Shown here: positions 1 through 6,267 of the stretch, piece by piece | Position numbering within the stretch: position 1 is the stretch's first letter | Layout of the letters: every line of letters starts with the position of its first letter | From: Streptomyces sp. NRRL WC-3742 | GTDB taxonomy: Bacteria; Actinomycetota; Actinomycetes; Streptomycetales; Streptomycetaceae | NCBI RefSeq assembly: GCF_000720635.1 | Contig: NZ_JOCF01000116.1 | Span: 1-14,195, forward strand | DNA: 14,195 nt | Direction: 5' to 3' | Program-made: the position numbers and the translations under genes | The notes under the pieces: model-generated | Seen by the model: only the letters and a program-made list of their open reading frames with translations | Database searches by the model: none | Told to the model about the DNA's origin: nothing

Positions 1-1
1 G

Positions 2-568
2 GAGCAGATCGACTTCAACTTCGAAACCGCCAGCCGCGCGACGGACGTGTCCTTCGTGATCGACCAGTTGACGCACGGCAATACCGCGTGGCGCCTGGCA
101 CACCTCATCGACAAGCACCAGATCGGCATGGCCGGACACTCCCTCGGCGGAGGGGCAGCCGCCGCCACGATGATCGCCGACCCGCGCGTACGGGCCGGAG
201 TGGACATGGACGGCGCCTTCCACCCGGCCCCGACGCCTGGTCAGATCGACCGGCCGTTCCTCATGCTGGGCCGAGGCGACCACACGCCCGGCGGCCACGA
301 CACCACGTGGGAGCAGGCGTGGGCCGCCCTCGGCGGCTACAAGAAGTGGCTGACGGTCACCGGCGCCGACCACTTCAGCTTCGCCGACCTGGAGGTACTC
401 CAGAAGCAGGCCGGCTTCCCGGCGCAGCCGGCCCTCTCCCCGGAACGCGGGATGGAGATCACGCGTGAGTACGTGACGGCGTTCTTCGACCAGACACTGA
501 AGGGGATCTGCAGCCCGCTGCTGGACGGCCCCACGCCGGACAACCCGGAAGTCCTCTTCCAGAACTGA
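2..568 (+). CDS. alpha/beta hydrolase, PAF-acetylhydrolase-like (5' end missing)
   Basis: This is the C-terminal part of a serine hydrolase whose reading frame is open to the window edge, so the true start lies upstream. The nucleophile elbow GHSLGGG is visible, with its serine encoded at 140-142. An aspartate in VDMDGAF follows 23 residues later, and a histidine in GADHFSF follows 77 residues after the serine. This order and spacing match the Ser-Asp-His triad of the platelet-activating-factor acetylhydrolase II / chlorophyllase-like group, which cleaves esters. The visible part resembles secreted or cytosolic Streptomyces lipase-like proteins, but any signal peptide would be upstream and unseen. 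The substrate cannot be told from the sequence. A strong hairpin follows about 50 bases after the stop. The hydrolase call is firm; the subfamily is likely. Confidence 0.88.
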   Translation, partial: EQIDFNFETASRATDVSFVIDQLTHGNTAWRLAHLIDKHQIGMAGHSLGGGAAAATMIADPRVRAGVDMDGAFHPAPTPGQIDRPFLMLGRGDHTPGGHDTTWEQAWAALGGYKKWLTVTGADHFSFADLEVLQKQAGFPAQPALSPERGMEITREYVTAFFDQTLKGICSPLLDGPTPDNPEVLFQN

Positions 569-619
569 TGTCGGCAGGTCGGCGTATGGCCTGATCTGCT
601 GGTTCAGATTGTGCATGTG

Positions 620-655
620 GGCGACGGCCTGCACCGCGTGGTGCAGGCCGTCGCC
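620..655 (+). terminator. strong hairpin terminator after the hydrolase gene
   Basis: A perfect 16-bp inverted repeat (620-635 pairing with 640-655) encloses a 4-base loop (gcgt) and is followed by tcttt. It lies between two convergent genes, so it can stop transcription from the hydrolase and perhaps also from the opposing XRE gene. The T-rich tail is on the plus-strand side only. Confidence 0.85.
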
Positions 656-700
656 TCTTTGCCGGCAGTCGCGGAGTACCGGCCGTTGTAGGTCAGGTGG

Positions 701-913
701 CTAGACGGCGCCGAAGTCACCGGACTTCACACTGGCGATGAAGGACTTCCAGGCGGCTTCGCCGAAGGCGAGTTGGGGGCCGTCGGGGTCTTTGCTGTCG
801 CGGACGGGGAGGATGCCCGGGAGGCCGGGGGCGACCTCGATGCACTGGCCGCCGCCGTTGCTGTAGGACGACTTCATCCAGGAGTTGGGCTTGATCGCCT
901 CGATGGGGAACAT
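701..913 (-). CDS. possible separately translated DUF397 protein (internal start)
   Basis: An ATG at 913-911 (Met284 of the fusion) would give a 70-aa DUF397 protein, the normal size of that family. AAGGAG on the minus strand (923-928) sits nine bases before this ATG, a usable Shine-Dalgarno spacing. The fused gene may therefore also make the small partner alone, a gene-within-gene arrangement. This rests on sequence only; internal initiation is inferred. Confidence 0.4.
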   Translation of the reverse strand: MFPIEAIKPNSWMKSSYSNGGGQCIEVAPGLPGILPVRDSKDPDGPQLAFGEAAWKSFIASVKSGDFGAV

Positions 914-1762
914 GGCGCAGAACTCCTTCAGCCGGGCGCGGATGAATGCCAGAGAGTCCGCGCACGAGAGGGCTTGGACCTGGAGCCAATCGTAACGCCT
1001 TGCGAGGGAGCGGACTTCGTTCTGATCATCGCGCTCAACGTAGCCACGCTGGATGGTTTCGAGGTAGGCCATCCACGTCTCGTTCGGGGTGGTCAGGAGC
1101 GTGAACGGCCAAGTCGCAGGGAGGTCTTCGCCGAGGCTGGCCGGTGCGATCTGAAGTGTGACGTGCGGAAGGGTGGCCATGCTCTCGAGCCACCTGAGCT
1201 GTTCGGCCATGACGAAGGGGCCTCCGATGGGGCGCAGGCAGCTCTCCTCCATGATGATGTGGACAGATGGAGCGGGCTCTCGAAACAGCATCGCCTGACG
1301 TGCCATGCGGACATTAAGGCGTTCGTCGATCTTGTCCTCGGGGATCTCTCCTCGGCGGGCTGCGGCGGTGATGAGGGCGGAAGCGTAGGCTCGGGTCTGG
1401 AGAAGTCCAGGGATGACGTTCAGCTCGAAGATCTTGAGGGCGGTGGCCTTGGTCTCGTGCTCGATATAGGCGAGGAATCCGCCGATGAGGGTGCTGCCCT
1501 TCGTGCTCCAGTACAGGAGTTCAAGAGCCCCGCACGTGTCGAGCACCTTGTCGGCGCGCCGGAGGAGGGTCAGCGGGGCGGGGCGTTGGCCGTTCTCGAT
1601 CAGGGAGATCAGCGAGTCGCTGTAGTGGATCAACTCGCCGAGCTGGATCTGCGTGTAGCCCTTGGCCTTGCGGAACCGGCGGAGTTGGGCGCCGATGGCG
1701 ACGTTGGGTGATGAGGCGAGGTCAAGTTCCTGCTGCGGCACAGTGATCACGTCATTCCACAA
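701..1762 (-). CDS. XRE/DUF5753 regulator fused to a DUF397 domain
   Basis: A 353-aa protein with three parts: an XRE-type helix-turn-helix at about residues 25-78 (GYTQIQLGELI, then SLIENGQRPAP), a DUF5753 region at about 95-280, and a DUF397 domain at 284-353 recognised by WMKSSYSNGGGQCIEVA and PVRDSKDPDGP. In actinomycetes these are normally two adjacent genes (the Scr1/Scr2 and WhiJ-like pairs), where the small DUF397 protein partners the DNA-binding protein in controlling development or antibiotic production. Here they share one frame with no stop between them. The first 283 residues match the usual length of the stand-alone regulator. The start is uncertain: TTG at 1762 follows an in-frame stop, and GTG at 1750 or 1741 would also serve; none has a good ribosome site. 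The gene diverges from the small cluster at 1873. The family call is firm; the target genes are unknown. Confidence 0.9.
   Translation of the reverse strand: MWNDVITVPQQELDLASSPNVAIGAQLRRFRKAKGYTQIQLGELIHYSDSLISLIENGQRPAPLTLLRRADKVLDTCGALELLYWSTKGSTLIGGFLAYIEHETKATALKIFELNVIPGLLQTRAYASALITAAARRGEIPEDKIDERLNVRMARQAMLFREPAPSVHIIMEESCLRPIGGPFVMAEQLRWLESMATLPHVTLQIAPASLGEDLPATWPFTLLTTPNETWMAYLETIQRGYVERDDQNEVRSLARRYDWLQVQALSCADSLAFIRARLKEFCAMFPIEAIKPNSWMKSSYSNGGGQCIEVAPGLPGILPVRDSKDPDGPQLAFGEAAWKSFIASVKSGDFGAV
923..928 (-). promoter_or_regulatory. internal ribosome binding site (AAGGAG) before the DUF397 ATG
   Basis: The minus strand reads AAGGAG, then nine bases, then ATG at 913. It lies inside the regulator's reading frame, where it encodes Lys-Glu, exactly at the junction of the regulator and DUF397 portions. 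This is what would be expected if two formerly overlapping genes became fused while keeping the second gene's ribosome site. Confidence 0.45.
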
Positions 1763-1872
1763 GACCGGATGTCAAAGTGAAGCCCTTCCGATGCTAGTCA
1801 CGATTGGCCACCCTTAGTGAGGAGTTAGCGAAAAGGGAGCTGCTCGGTGACCAGAATCTCGGAGGTGTAGAT
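1763..1872. promoter_or_regulatory. divergent intergenic region between the XRE-DUF397 gene and the small-protein cluster
   Basis: This 110-base region is visibly less GC-rich than the surrounding coding sequence and must hold promoters for both directions. On the minus strand there is an exact TTGACA hexamer at 1775-1770, but no convincing -10 box at the usual distance. On the plus strand a clear GGAGG ribosome site (1861-1865) precedes the ATG at 1873. Regulators of this class often act on adjacent genes, so an operator here is plausible, but I see no clear palindrome. Confidence 0.45.
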
Positions 1873-2193
1873 ATGACAAACGGTCAATCTACTGAGAGTT
1901 TGATTTTGCGGCGGAATTTCCCGCCGTGCCGCTGCGCGCAGTGCGGCGACTCCATCCCGGAAGCGCGCCTGCACGCGGACGCCATCGCTCCGGCGGCGCC
2001 GCCCGCGAGGCGGGTGGCGTCGCCCTCGAACCCCTACCGGCCGTTCATCGTCGGGGAGCGAGTCTTCGACGTCCGGTCCGGGCAGTGGGGCGCCTTCATG
2101 GGGTGGCAGCAGGGGCACATCTTCCTCCGGCCCCTCACCGGCGGCGTCGAATGGGACACCGAGCCGCGCTGGATCACCACCACCGAACAGTGA
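1873..2193 (+). CDS. small protein with Cys motif and SH3/KOW-like C-terminus
   Basis: This 106-aa protein starts at an ATG with GGAGG seven bases upstream. That site decides the start; a longer frame from TTG at 1804 has no such site. Near the N-terminus are three clustered cysteines, C19-x-C21-x2-C24 (CRCAQC), which could be part of a metal site, although three ligands alone are incomplete. A Pro/Ala-rich linker (about 38-55) leads to a C-terminal part (about 58-100) with alternating hydrophobic residues: VGERVFDVRSGQWGAFMGW, then RPLTGG and WD. It resembles the small SH3/KOW-like proteins common in Streptomyces near XRE-DUF397 genes, a resemblance drawn from memory. I do not recognise a characterised homologue. 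It is divergent from the XRE-DUF397 gene and eight bases upstream of the next gene. Confidence 0.75.
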   Translation: MTNGQSTESLILRRNFPPCRCAQCGDSIPEARLHADAIAPAAPPARRVASPSNPYRPFIVGERVFDVRSGQWGAFMGWQQGHIFLRPLTGGVEWDTEPRWITTTEQ

Positions 2194-2201
2194 GATGCCC
2201 C

Positions 2202-2429
2202 ATGAGCAGCATGATCGACAAGACCACAACCGAGGACCGTCGTGCCGCCGCCGACATCCTCGACGACCTCCAGGCCGTCCTGCACGCCGCGAACCTCAAA
2301 CTCCCCTCGCTCGGCATCGACTGGCGGTCGGCCAAAGCCACCGGAGTCATCCTGATCGACCTCGGAGCCGCCCGGCCGGACGTCATCGAACGGCTGGTCG
2401 CCGTTCTCCGGCGAGGTATGCGACCGTAG
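2202..2429 (+). CDS. hypothetical helical 75-aa protein
   Basis: The gene begins eight bases after the preceding stop, so it is probably translated by coupling with the 106-aa gene; its own ribosome site is weak. The product (MSSMIDKTTTEDRRAAADIL to VLRRGMRP) looks soluble and mostly helical, with a central LPSLGIDW motif. That motif is reminiscent of small Streptomyces proteins found beside XRE-DUF397 regulators, though I cannot name a family. It ends at TAG 2427-2429. The frame one base back continues from there as a two-helix membrane segment, so this may instead be the N-terminal part of one longer, frameshifted protein of about 130 residues. Confidence 0.55.
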   Translation: MSSMIDKTTTEDRRAAADILDDLQAVLHAANLKLPSLGIDWRSAKATGVILIDLGAARPDVIERLVAVLRRGMRP

Positions 2430-2602
2430 TTGCCGCCGGAGCCATCACCGTCGGCAGTTTCGTCCTCGCAAGCGTCGTCTTCCTCGCGATGCCCGAGAAC
2501 ATCTCGACCTCGGCAAGCGCGTTGGTGTTCGTCCTCATCTTCCTCGGCTCCTCCACGGGCGGATTCGCGCTCGCCGCCTGCTGGATGAGGACGCACCCGT
2601 AA
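2426..2602 (+). pseudogene. two-transmembrane coding segment without its own start (possible frameshifted 3' end)
   Basis: In the -1 frame relative to the 75-aa gene, the sequence encodes about 58 residues. It has two clear hydrophobic helices, TVGSFVLASVVFLAMP and ALVFVLIFLGSSTGGFALAA, and ends in CWMRTHP at TAA 2600-2602. No ATG, GTG or TTG lies near the beginning of this segment in its frame. The only in-frame start is 2195, and the Arg/His/Pro-rich stretch between looks like an out-of-frame shadow of the 75-aa gene. Three explanations remain open: a frameshift mutation or base-calling error near 2415-2430, a translational frameshift giving a soluble-plus-membrane protein, or an atypical start. 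No obvious slippery heptamer is present. A terminator begins four bases after the stop, which suggests this really is the end of a gene. Confidence 0.4.
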
Positions 2603-2605
2603 GCC

Positions 2606-2637
2606 GCGCGGGCTTCGAGGAACCTCGAAGCCCGCGC
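2606..2637. terminator. bidirectional hairpin terminator between convergent genes
   Basis: A perfect 14-bp stem (2606-2619 with 2624-2637) has a GAAC loop. It lies between the plus-strand small-protein cluster and the minus-strand SDR gene, only a few bases from each stop codon, so it can serve both. There is no U-tract, which is common for terminators in this group. A close copy lies at 6654-6689. Confidence 0.75.
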
Positions 2638-2641
2638 CGAA

Positions 2642-3373
2642 CTACAGCCCCCCGGAAACTCGCAGCACCGCACCCGTCGCGTACGACGCGTCGGCGGAGA
2701 GAAGCCACGAGACCGCAGCGGCAATCTCCTCCGGCTGCCCGGCGCGGCCCATCGGAATCGCCGCCGCCACCTTGCGGGGGCGCTCCGGGTCCTGGTGGAA
2801 CTCGGTCCAAATCGTCCCAGGTGCAACGCAGTTGACCCGGATCCCCTGCCCCGCGACCTCCTTCGACAACCCCATCGTCATCGCGTCGACAGCAGCCTTC
2901 GCCGCAGCGTAGTGGACGTACAACCCCGGGCTACCGAGCGTCGCCGCCGCCGAGGAGATGTTGACGATCGCACCGCCGCCCGTCCCCGACATGTCCAGGA
3001 TGGCGCGCCGCGCACAGAGCAGGTACCCCAGGACGTTGACCTCCAGTGCCCGGCGCAGCTCCTCCGGGTCCGCGTCCGCCAGTGAGCCGACCGGGCCGCC
3101 GGTGCCGGCGTTGTTCACCAGCGCGGTGACAGGCCCGAGTTCGGCGGCAGCACGGTCGAAGAGCCGGTCGACGTCCGCCTCATCAGCCGTGTCGGCGCGC
3201 ACGACGAGGCACCGGCGCCCAGCCTTCCGCACCACCTCCGCGACCGCCTCCGCCGCCGAACTGTCGGACCGGTAGCCGATCACGATGTCGTGCCCCTCCG
3301 ACGCGAGGCGGGCGCAGATGGCCGCGCCGATGCCTCGGCTTCCGCCGGTGACCACGGTGACGAAATCCTGCAT
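2642..3373 (-). CDS. SDR-family NAD(P)-dependent oxidoreductase
   Basis: A 243-aa classical short-chain dehydrogenase. Numbered from the ATG at 3373, it has the cofactor motif TGGSRGIG (9-16), an arginine (R35) after the second strand that favours NADPH, NNAG (87-90), the catalytic Asn113, a Ser pair at 140/141, and Tyr155-x3-Lys159 (YAAAK). It ends with the usual SDR ATGAVLRVSGG motif. Such enzymes oxidise or reduce alcohols and ketones, or act as 3-oxoacyl-ACP reductase-like proteins; the substrate is not predictable. The start was moved five codons in from the TTG at 3388, because GGGAG lies at the right distance before the ATG and overlaps that TTG. The gene follows the GlxA-type regulator by 27 bases on the same strand, so the two are probably co-transcribed. 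It ends five bases before a hairpin terminator. Confidence 0.92.
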   Translation of the reverse strand: MQDFVTVVTGGSRGIGAAICARLASEGHDIVIGYRSDSSAAEAVAEVVRKAGRRCLVVRADTADEADVDRLFDRAAAELGPVTALVNNAGTGGPVGSLADADPEELRRALEVNVLGYLLCARRAILDMSGTGGGAIVNISSAAATLGSPGLYVHYAAAKAAVDAMTMGLSKEVAGQGIRVNCVAPGTIWTEFHQDPERPRKVAAAIPMGRAGQPEEIAAAVSWLLSADASYATGAVLRVSGGL

Positions 3374-3400
3374 CTGATGTTCTCCCAAGTTCGTACGGAT

Positions 3401-4357
3401 TCAGCGGACAGAGCCAAAGCGGTCGCGGTACTCGGCAGGCGCGATCCCGATCCGGCGGTGAAAAGTGCGCCGCAGCGTCTCCGCCGTCCCGAAGCCGAGG
3501 CGGCGGGCGAGTGCCGCCACCGGTTCGTCGGCCTCGGTGAGGGCGCGCCGGGCGGCCTCGACCCGTACGCGTTCCACGTACGCCGCCGGGCCGGTGCCGA
3601 TCTCCGCCGTGAAGCGGCGTTGCAGGTGGCGCGGGCTGAGGCCGGCGCAGGCGGCCAGGGCGGCGACGGTGTGCCGGGCGCCGGGGTCGTCCTGGATGGC
3701 GCGGACGGCCTTGCGGATGGGGTCGCTGGTCGGCTGGGCCGACCACAGCGGGACGCTGAACTGCGACTGGTTGCCCGGCCGCCGCAGGTACAGCACCATT
3801 TCGCGGGCGGCGGCGAGGGCGAGTTCGGGCCCGTGGTCGTCCTCGACCAGGGCGAGGGCGAGGTCCATCCCGGCGCTGACCCCCGCCGAGGTCCACACAT
3901 GGCCGTCCCGGATGAAGATCGGGTCGCAGTCGACGGTCAACTCCGGGTGATCAGCGGCGAGTTGCCGCTCCTTCCTCCAGTGCGTCGTGACCCGCCGCCC
4001 GGCGAGGACCCCGGTCGAGGCCAGCAGCAGCGCCCCGCTGCACACCGACGCGACCCGCCGGGCCCCGGCCGCAGCGGCACCGATCCACGCGACCAGCTCC
4101 CCGTCCCCCCGCGCCTCGACCACCCCCGGTCCGCCGATCACGACGAGGGTGTCCACCCCCTCAGGCTCGAGGCCGTCGATCCCGTACTCGGCGCCCATCG
4201 GCAGTCCGCTGGACGACCGGACCAGCCCCGCCCGGGGCGCCACCACCCGGCAGTCGTACCCGCCGACCGCCTCCTGGGCGTAGTGGAACACCGCATGCGG
4301 GCCCACCAGGTCGACCGCCTGGAACCCCTCGAACACCACGAACACCACCCGACGCAT
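3401..4357 (-). CDS. GlxA-family transcriptional regulator (DJ-1/PfpI plus AraC domain)
   Basis: A 318-aa protein with an N-terminal DJ-1/PfpI-like amidotransferase fold (about 1-185) and a C-terminal AraC double helix-turn-helix (about 215-310). The first domain has the nucleophile-elbow cysteine Cys106 in SVCSGA, preceded by VVIGGPG. The second shows AACAGLSPRHLQRRF and the conserved AraC ending LGFGTAETLRRTFHRRIGIAP. Length and domain order match the GlxA family, where the first domain probably senses a small molecule and the second binds DNA. The start is the ATG at 4357, where similarity to the DJ-1 fold begins; a longer upstream frame (to 4903) is an open-frame artefact crossing the MerR gene. 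The downstream SDR gene, 27 bases away, is the most likely target and operon partner. Confidence 0.92.
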   Translation of the reverse strand: MRRVVFVVFEGFQAVDLVGPHAVFHYAQEAVGGYDCRVVAPRAGLVRSSSGLPMGAEYGIDGLEPEGVDTLVVIGGPGVVEARGDGELVAWIGAAAAGARRVASVCSGALLLASTGVLAGRRVTTHWRKERQLAADHPELTVDCDPIFIRDGHVWTSAGVSAGMDLALALVEDDHGPELALAAAREMVLYLRRPGNQSQFSVPLWSAQPTSDPIRKAVRAIQDDPGARHTVAALAACAGLSPRHLQRRFTAEIGTGPAAYVERVRVEAARRALTEADEPVAALARRLGFGTAETLRRTFHRRIGIAPAEYRDRFGSVR

Positions 4358-4363
4358 GCCAGC

Positions 4364-4393
4364 AGGCTGCCTGACCTGCGCGGATGGCGTCAA
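4364..4393 (-). promoter_or_regulatory. candidate promoter for the GlxA/SDR pair, possibly leaderless
   Basis: On the minus strand TTGACG (4393-4388), an 18-base spacer and CAGCCT (4369-4364) are followed after six bases by the ATG at 4357. No Shine-Dalgarno is evident upstream of that ATG, consistent with a leaderless message. The -10 hexamer is weak, so confidence is modest. Confidence 0.35.
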
Positions 4394-4449
4394 CGACGGG
4401 CACCCCACACATCGCGCCACACCCGAAGGCGCGGACACCGGCCCTTCGG

Positions 4450-4842
4450 TCAGGGCGCGTCTGCGGACGCCGCCAGGAGCACACACCGGTCGAAGTTCAT
4501 GCAGCCGCACTCCATGCAGTCCGCGACGGCCCGGCGCAGCGCCTGCGTCCGGGTGATGTGGTCGTCGAGTTCGGGGAGCTTGCGGGCGGCGAGTTCGCGC
4601 CACTGCCGGGTGGCTCCGGGGGAGGTGTCGCCGTTCAGCAGGCCCGCGATCTCGGCGAGGGTGAAGCCGGCCCGCTGCGCCATTCGGATCAGCGCGACCC
4701 GCCGGACGGCGCTGACCGGCCAGACCCGTCGGCCCGCCTCGCGATGGGAGCCCGGCAGCAGCCCGCGCTCCTCCCAGTAGCGCAGTGCGGAGGCCCGCAC
4801 CCGCACCCTTCGGGCCAGTTCGCCGATCCCCAGATACCGCAC
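4450..4842 (-). CDS. MerR-family regulator, SoxR-like, with predicted [2Fe-2S] site
   Basis: A 130-aa protein starting at GTG 4842, preceded by a G-rich ribosome site. Residues 1-70 form a MerR winged helix (IGELARRVRVRASALRYWEE, then RRVWPVSAVRRVALI). A dimerisation helix follows (about 80-108), then a C-terminal cysteine cluster C109-x2-C112-x-C114-x5-C120. This spacing equals that of SoxR, where the four cysteines hold a redox-sensing [2Fe-2S] cluster. The two residues between the first cysteines are Met-Glu rather than the usual Ile-Gly, and the tail is shorter than in SoxR, so it may be a sister group with another inducer or metal. In Streptomyces SoxR responds to redox-active metabolites and switches on exporters and oxidoreductases. 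Here an MFS exporter is divergent across a 59-base gap, and an SDR lies nearby. Confidence 0.88.
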   Translation of the reverse strand: MRYLGIGELARRVRVRASALRYWEERGLLPGSHREAGRRVWPVSAVRRVALIRMAQRAGFTLAEIAGLLNGDTSPGATRQWRELAARKLPELDDHITRTQALRRAVADCMECGCMNFDRCVLLAASADAP

Positions 4843-4863
4843 GCCAACGCCCCCCTGGCCGGG

Positions 4864-4894
4864 TTGACTTCACGCGTGCTTGAAGCACGAGTGT
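4864..4894 (+). promoter_or_regulatory. MerR-type promoter for the MFS exporter (19-bp spacer)
   Basis: TTGACT (4864-4869) and GAGTGT (4889-4894) are separated by 19 bases, longer than the usual 17. That is the spacing at which MerR-family activators work by twisting DNA. The -10 box ends seven bases before the ATG at 4902, so the transcript could begin at the start codon itself (leaderless). The -10 match is partial (AG..T). The placement beside a MerR gene strengthens the call. Confidence 0.5.
4868..4885. promoter_or_regulatory. candidate SoxR-like operator within the promoter spacer
   Basis: The 18-mer CTTCACGCGTGCTTGAAG is an imperfect palindrome (7 of 9 positions pair, with CTTCA and TGAAG outer arms). 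It overlaps the spacer of the exporter promoter. As I recall the E. coli SoxR box (CCTCAAGTTAACTTGAGG), 12 of 18 positions agree, including the TCA and TTGA arms. A second, perfect 15-base dyad (4875-4889, cgtgctt-g-aagcacg) overlaps it. Confidence 0.45.
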
Positions 4895-4901
4895 GACCTG
4901 C

Positions 4902-6197
4902 ATGATCTCATCTCCGGGGCGCCTGCTGCCCGCTGCCTACCGCCCGCTGTTCGCCGTCCGCCCGTTCCGCCGGCTGATGCCCGTCTTCGCCCTGTCGGAC
5001 CTGGGGGACGGCATGAGCACCGTCGCCGTTGCCTGGCTGGCGCTCTCGCTGGCCCCGCCCGGCGGGCAGGGCGCGTTGGTCGGGATCAGCGTCGCCGCGT
5101 ACACACTGCCGGGGGTGCTCGGCGCGCTGCTGCTGGGCCGCTGGCTGAGGCGGCTGCCGGCGCGACGGCTGCTGGTCGCGGACGCCGCCCTGCGGGCGCT
5201 GCTCCTGGGGGCGATCCCGGTCGCGGACGTGGCCGGCGTGCTCGGCCCGACCGGCTACGTCGTGCTGCTGGGCGCCTCCTCGCTGCTTCACGCCTGGGGC
5301 AAGGCCGCCAAGTACGCCCTGTTCGCGCCGCTGCTGGACGACGGCCTGCGGCTGGCCGCGAACAGCGCGCTGAGCACCAGCCTGTCGAGTGCGATCGTGC
5401 TCGGCCCCGCGTTGGCGGGCCTGCTGGCGGGCGCGGTGCCGCCCGCGTGGATCATCGGCCTGGACGCGGTCACCTTCGCGGTGCTGGCGGTGCAGGCGAG
5501 CCGGGTCGCGGTGCCGGTGGTGGCGGCGTCCGAGCAGGCCGGTGCCGCTGCCGGTGGCGCGCGACAGGGCCTGGGGGTGCTGCGGCGCCACCCGGAGCTG
5601 CTCGGACTGCTGGTGCTGACCTGGCTGTTCAACCTCGCCTACGGTCCGGTCGAGGTCGCGCTGCCGCTGTTCGTCGTGCACTCCCTGAACGACGGTGCCG
5701 GGCTGCTCGGTGCCTACTGGGTCGTGTTCGGCGTGGGAAGCGTCGTCGGGGCTCTCGGCGCCGGAGCGGCCGGGCGGTTGCCGCTGTGGCCGACCATGAT
5801 CGCCATCGTCGCGGGCCACGGCCTCAGCCTGCTGCCCTTCGCCTTCGCCCACACCGCCGTGCCGTCCCTGATCGGCTTCGCGGCGGCGGGGCTCATTTAC
5901 GGACCGTACTCCGCGCTGTCCCTCGCGCTGCTGCAGAAGAGGGCGCCGAGCGGCTCGCTCACCGAGGTGCTCGCCGTCCGCAGCGCGGTGCTCGTCACGG
6001 CCTCGCCCTTGGGCGCCGTGCTCGGCGGGCTGCTCCTGCACCGGGTGGACGCGCCGGTGCTGCTGAGCGGCTGCGGCCTCGCCATGATCGTCACGGCGGT
6101 CCTCGCCGTCGCCTTCCTCGGTTGGCGGGCGCGCCGGCGGGCCGTCACGTCCGCCGGCCGGGGCGGGTGGTTGCGCTTCGCCCGGATGCGGGGATAG
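4902..6197 (+). CDS. MFS transporter (DHA3/macrolide-efflux-like exporter)
   Basis: A 431-aa integral membrane protein made of repeated hydrophobic segments, consistent with the 12-helix major facilitator fold. A short basic loop after the second helix (GRWLRRLPARRLL) occupies the position of MFS motif A. LAANSALSTSLSSA followed by VLGPALAGLL resembles the corresponding stretch of DHA3-type drug exporters. The family expels hydrophobic compounds such as antibiotics by proton antiport; the substrate is unknown. The ATG at 4902 was chosen over GTG at 4893 because a -10-like box ends seven bases before it, although no ribosome site is present for either. The divergent SoxR-like gene is the likely regulator, and a small secreted protein gene follows 70 bases downstream. 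Confidence 0.88.
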   Translation: MISSPGRLLPAAYRPLFAVRPFRRLMPVFALSDLGDGMSTVAVAWLALSLAPPGGQGALVGISVAAYTLPGVLGALLLGRWLRRLPARRLLVADAALRALLLGAIPVADVAGVLGPTGYVVLLGASSLLHAWGKAAKYALFAPLLDDGLRLAANSALSTSLSSAIVLGPALAGLLAGAVPPAWIIGLDAVTFAVLAVQASRVAVPVVAASEQAGAAAGGARQGLGVLRRHPELLGLLVLTWLFNLAYGPVEVALPLFVVHSLNDGAGLLGAYWVVFGVGSVVGALGAGAAGRLPLWPTMIAIVAGHGLSLLPFAFAHTAVPSLIGFAAAGLIYGPYSALSLALLQKRAPSGSLTEVLAVRSAVLVTASPLGAVLGGLLLHRVDAPVLLSGCGLAMIVTAVLAVAFLGWRARRRAVTSAGRGGWLRFARMRG

Positions 6198-6267
6198 CCG
6201 GTCGGCGGGCAGGGAAGCACTGACGCGGCGACCTCGCCATCCGCCCCTCCAGCACCGGGAGAACCCC

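Noticed and set aside
1804..1872. Longer start (TTG 1804) for the 106-aa gene
   Set aside because: No ribosome site precedes it, while GGAGG sits seven bases before the ATG at 1873.
3374..3388. TTG start five codons upstream for the SDR gene
   Set aside because: The TTG overlaps the GGGAG ribosome site of the ATG at 3373, so the ATG is preferred.
3290..4780. Long plus-strand open frame of 496 codons across the GlxA and MerR genes
   Set aside because: It is rich in Arg, Gly and Pro with no domain, and it is antisense to two genes with clear families. High-GC DNA commonly leaves such frames open.
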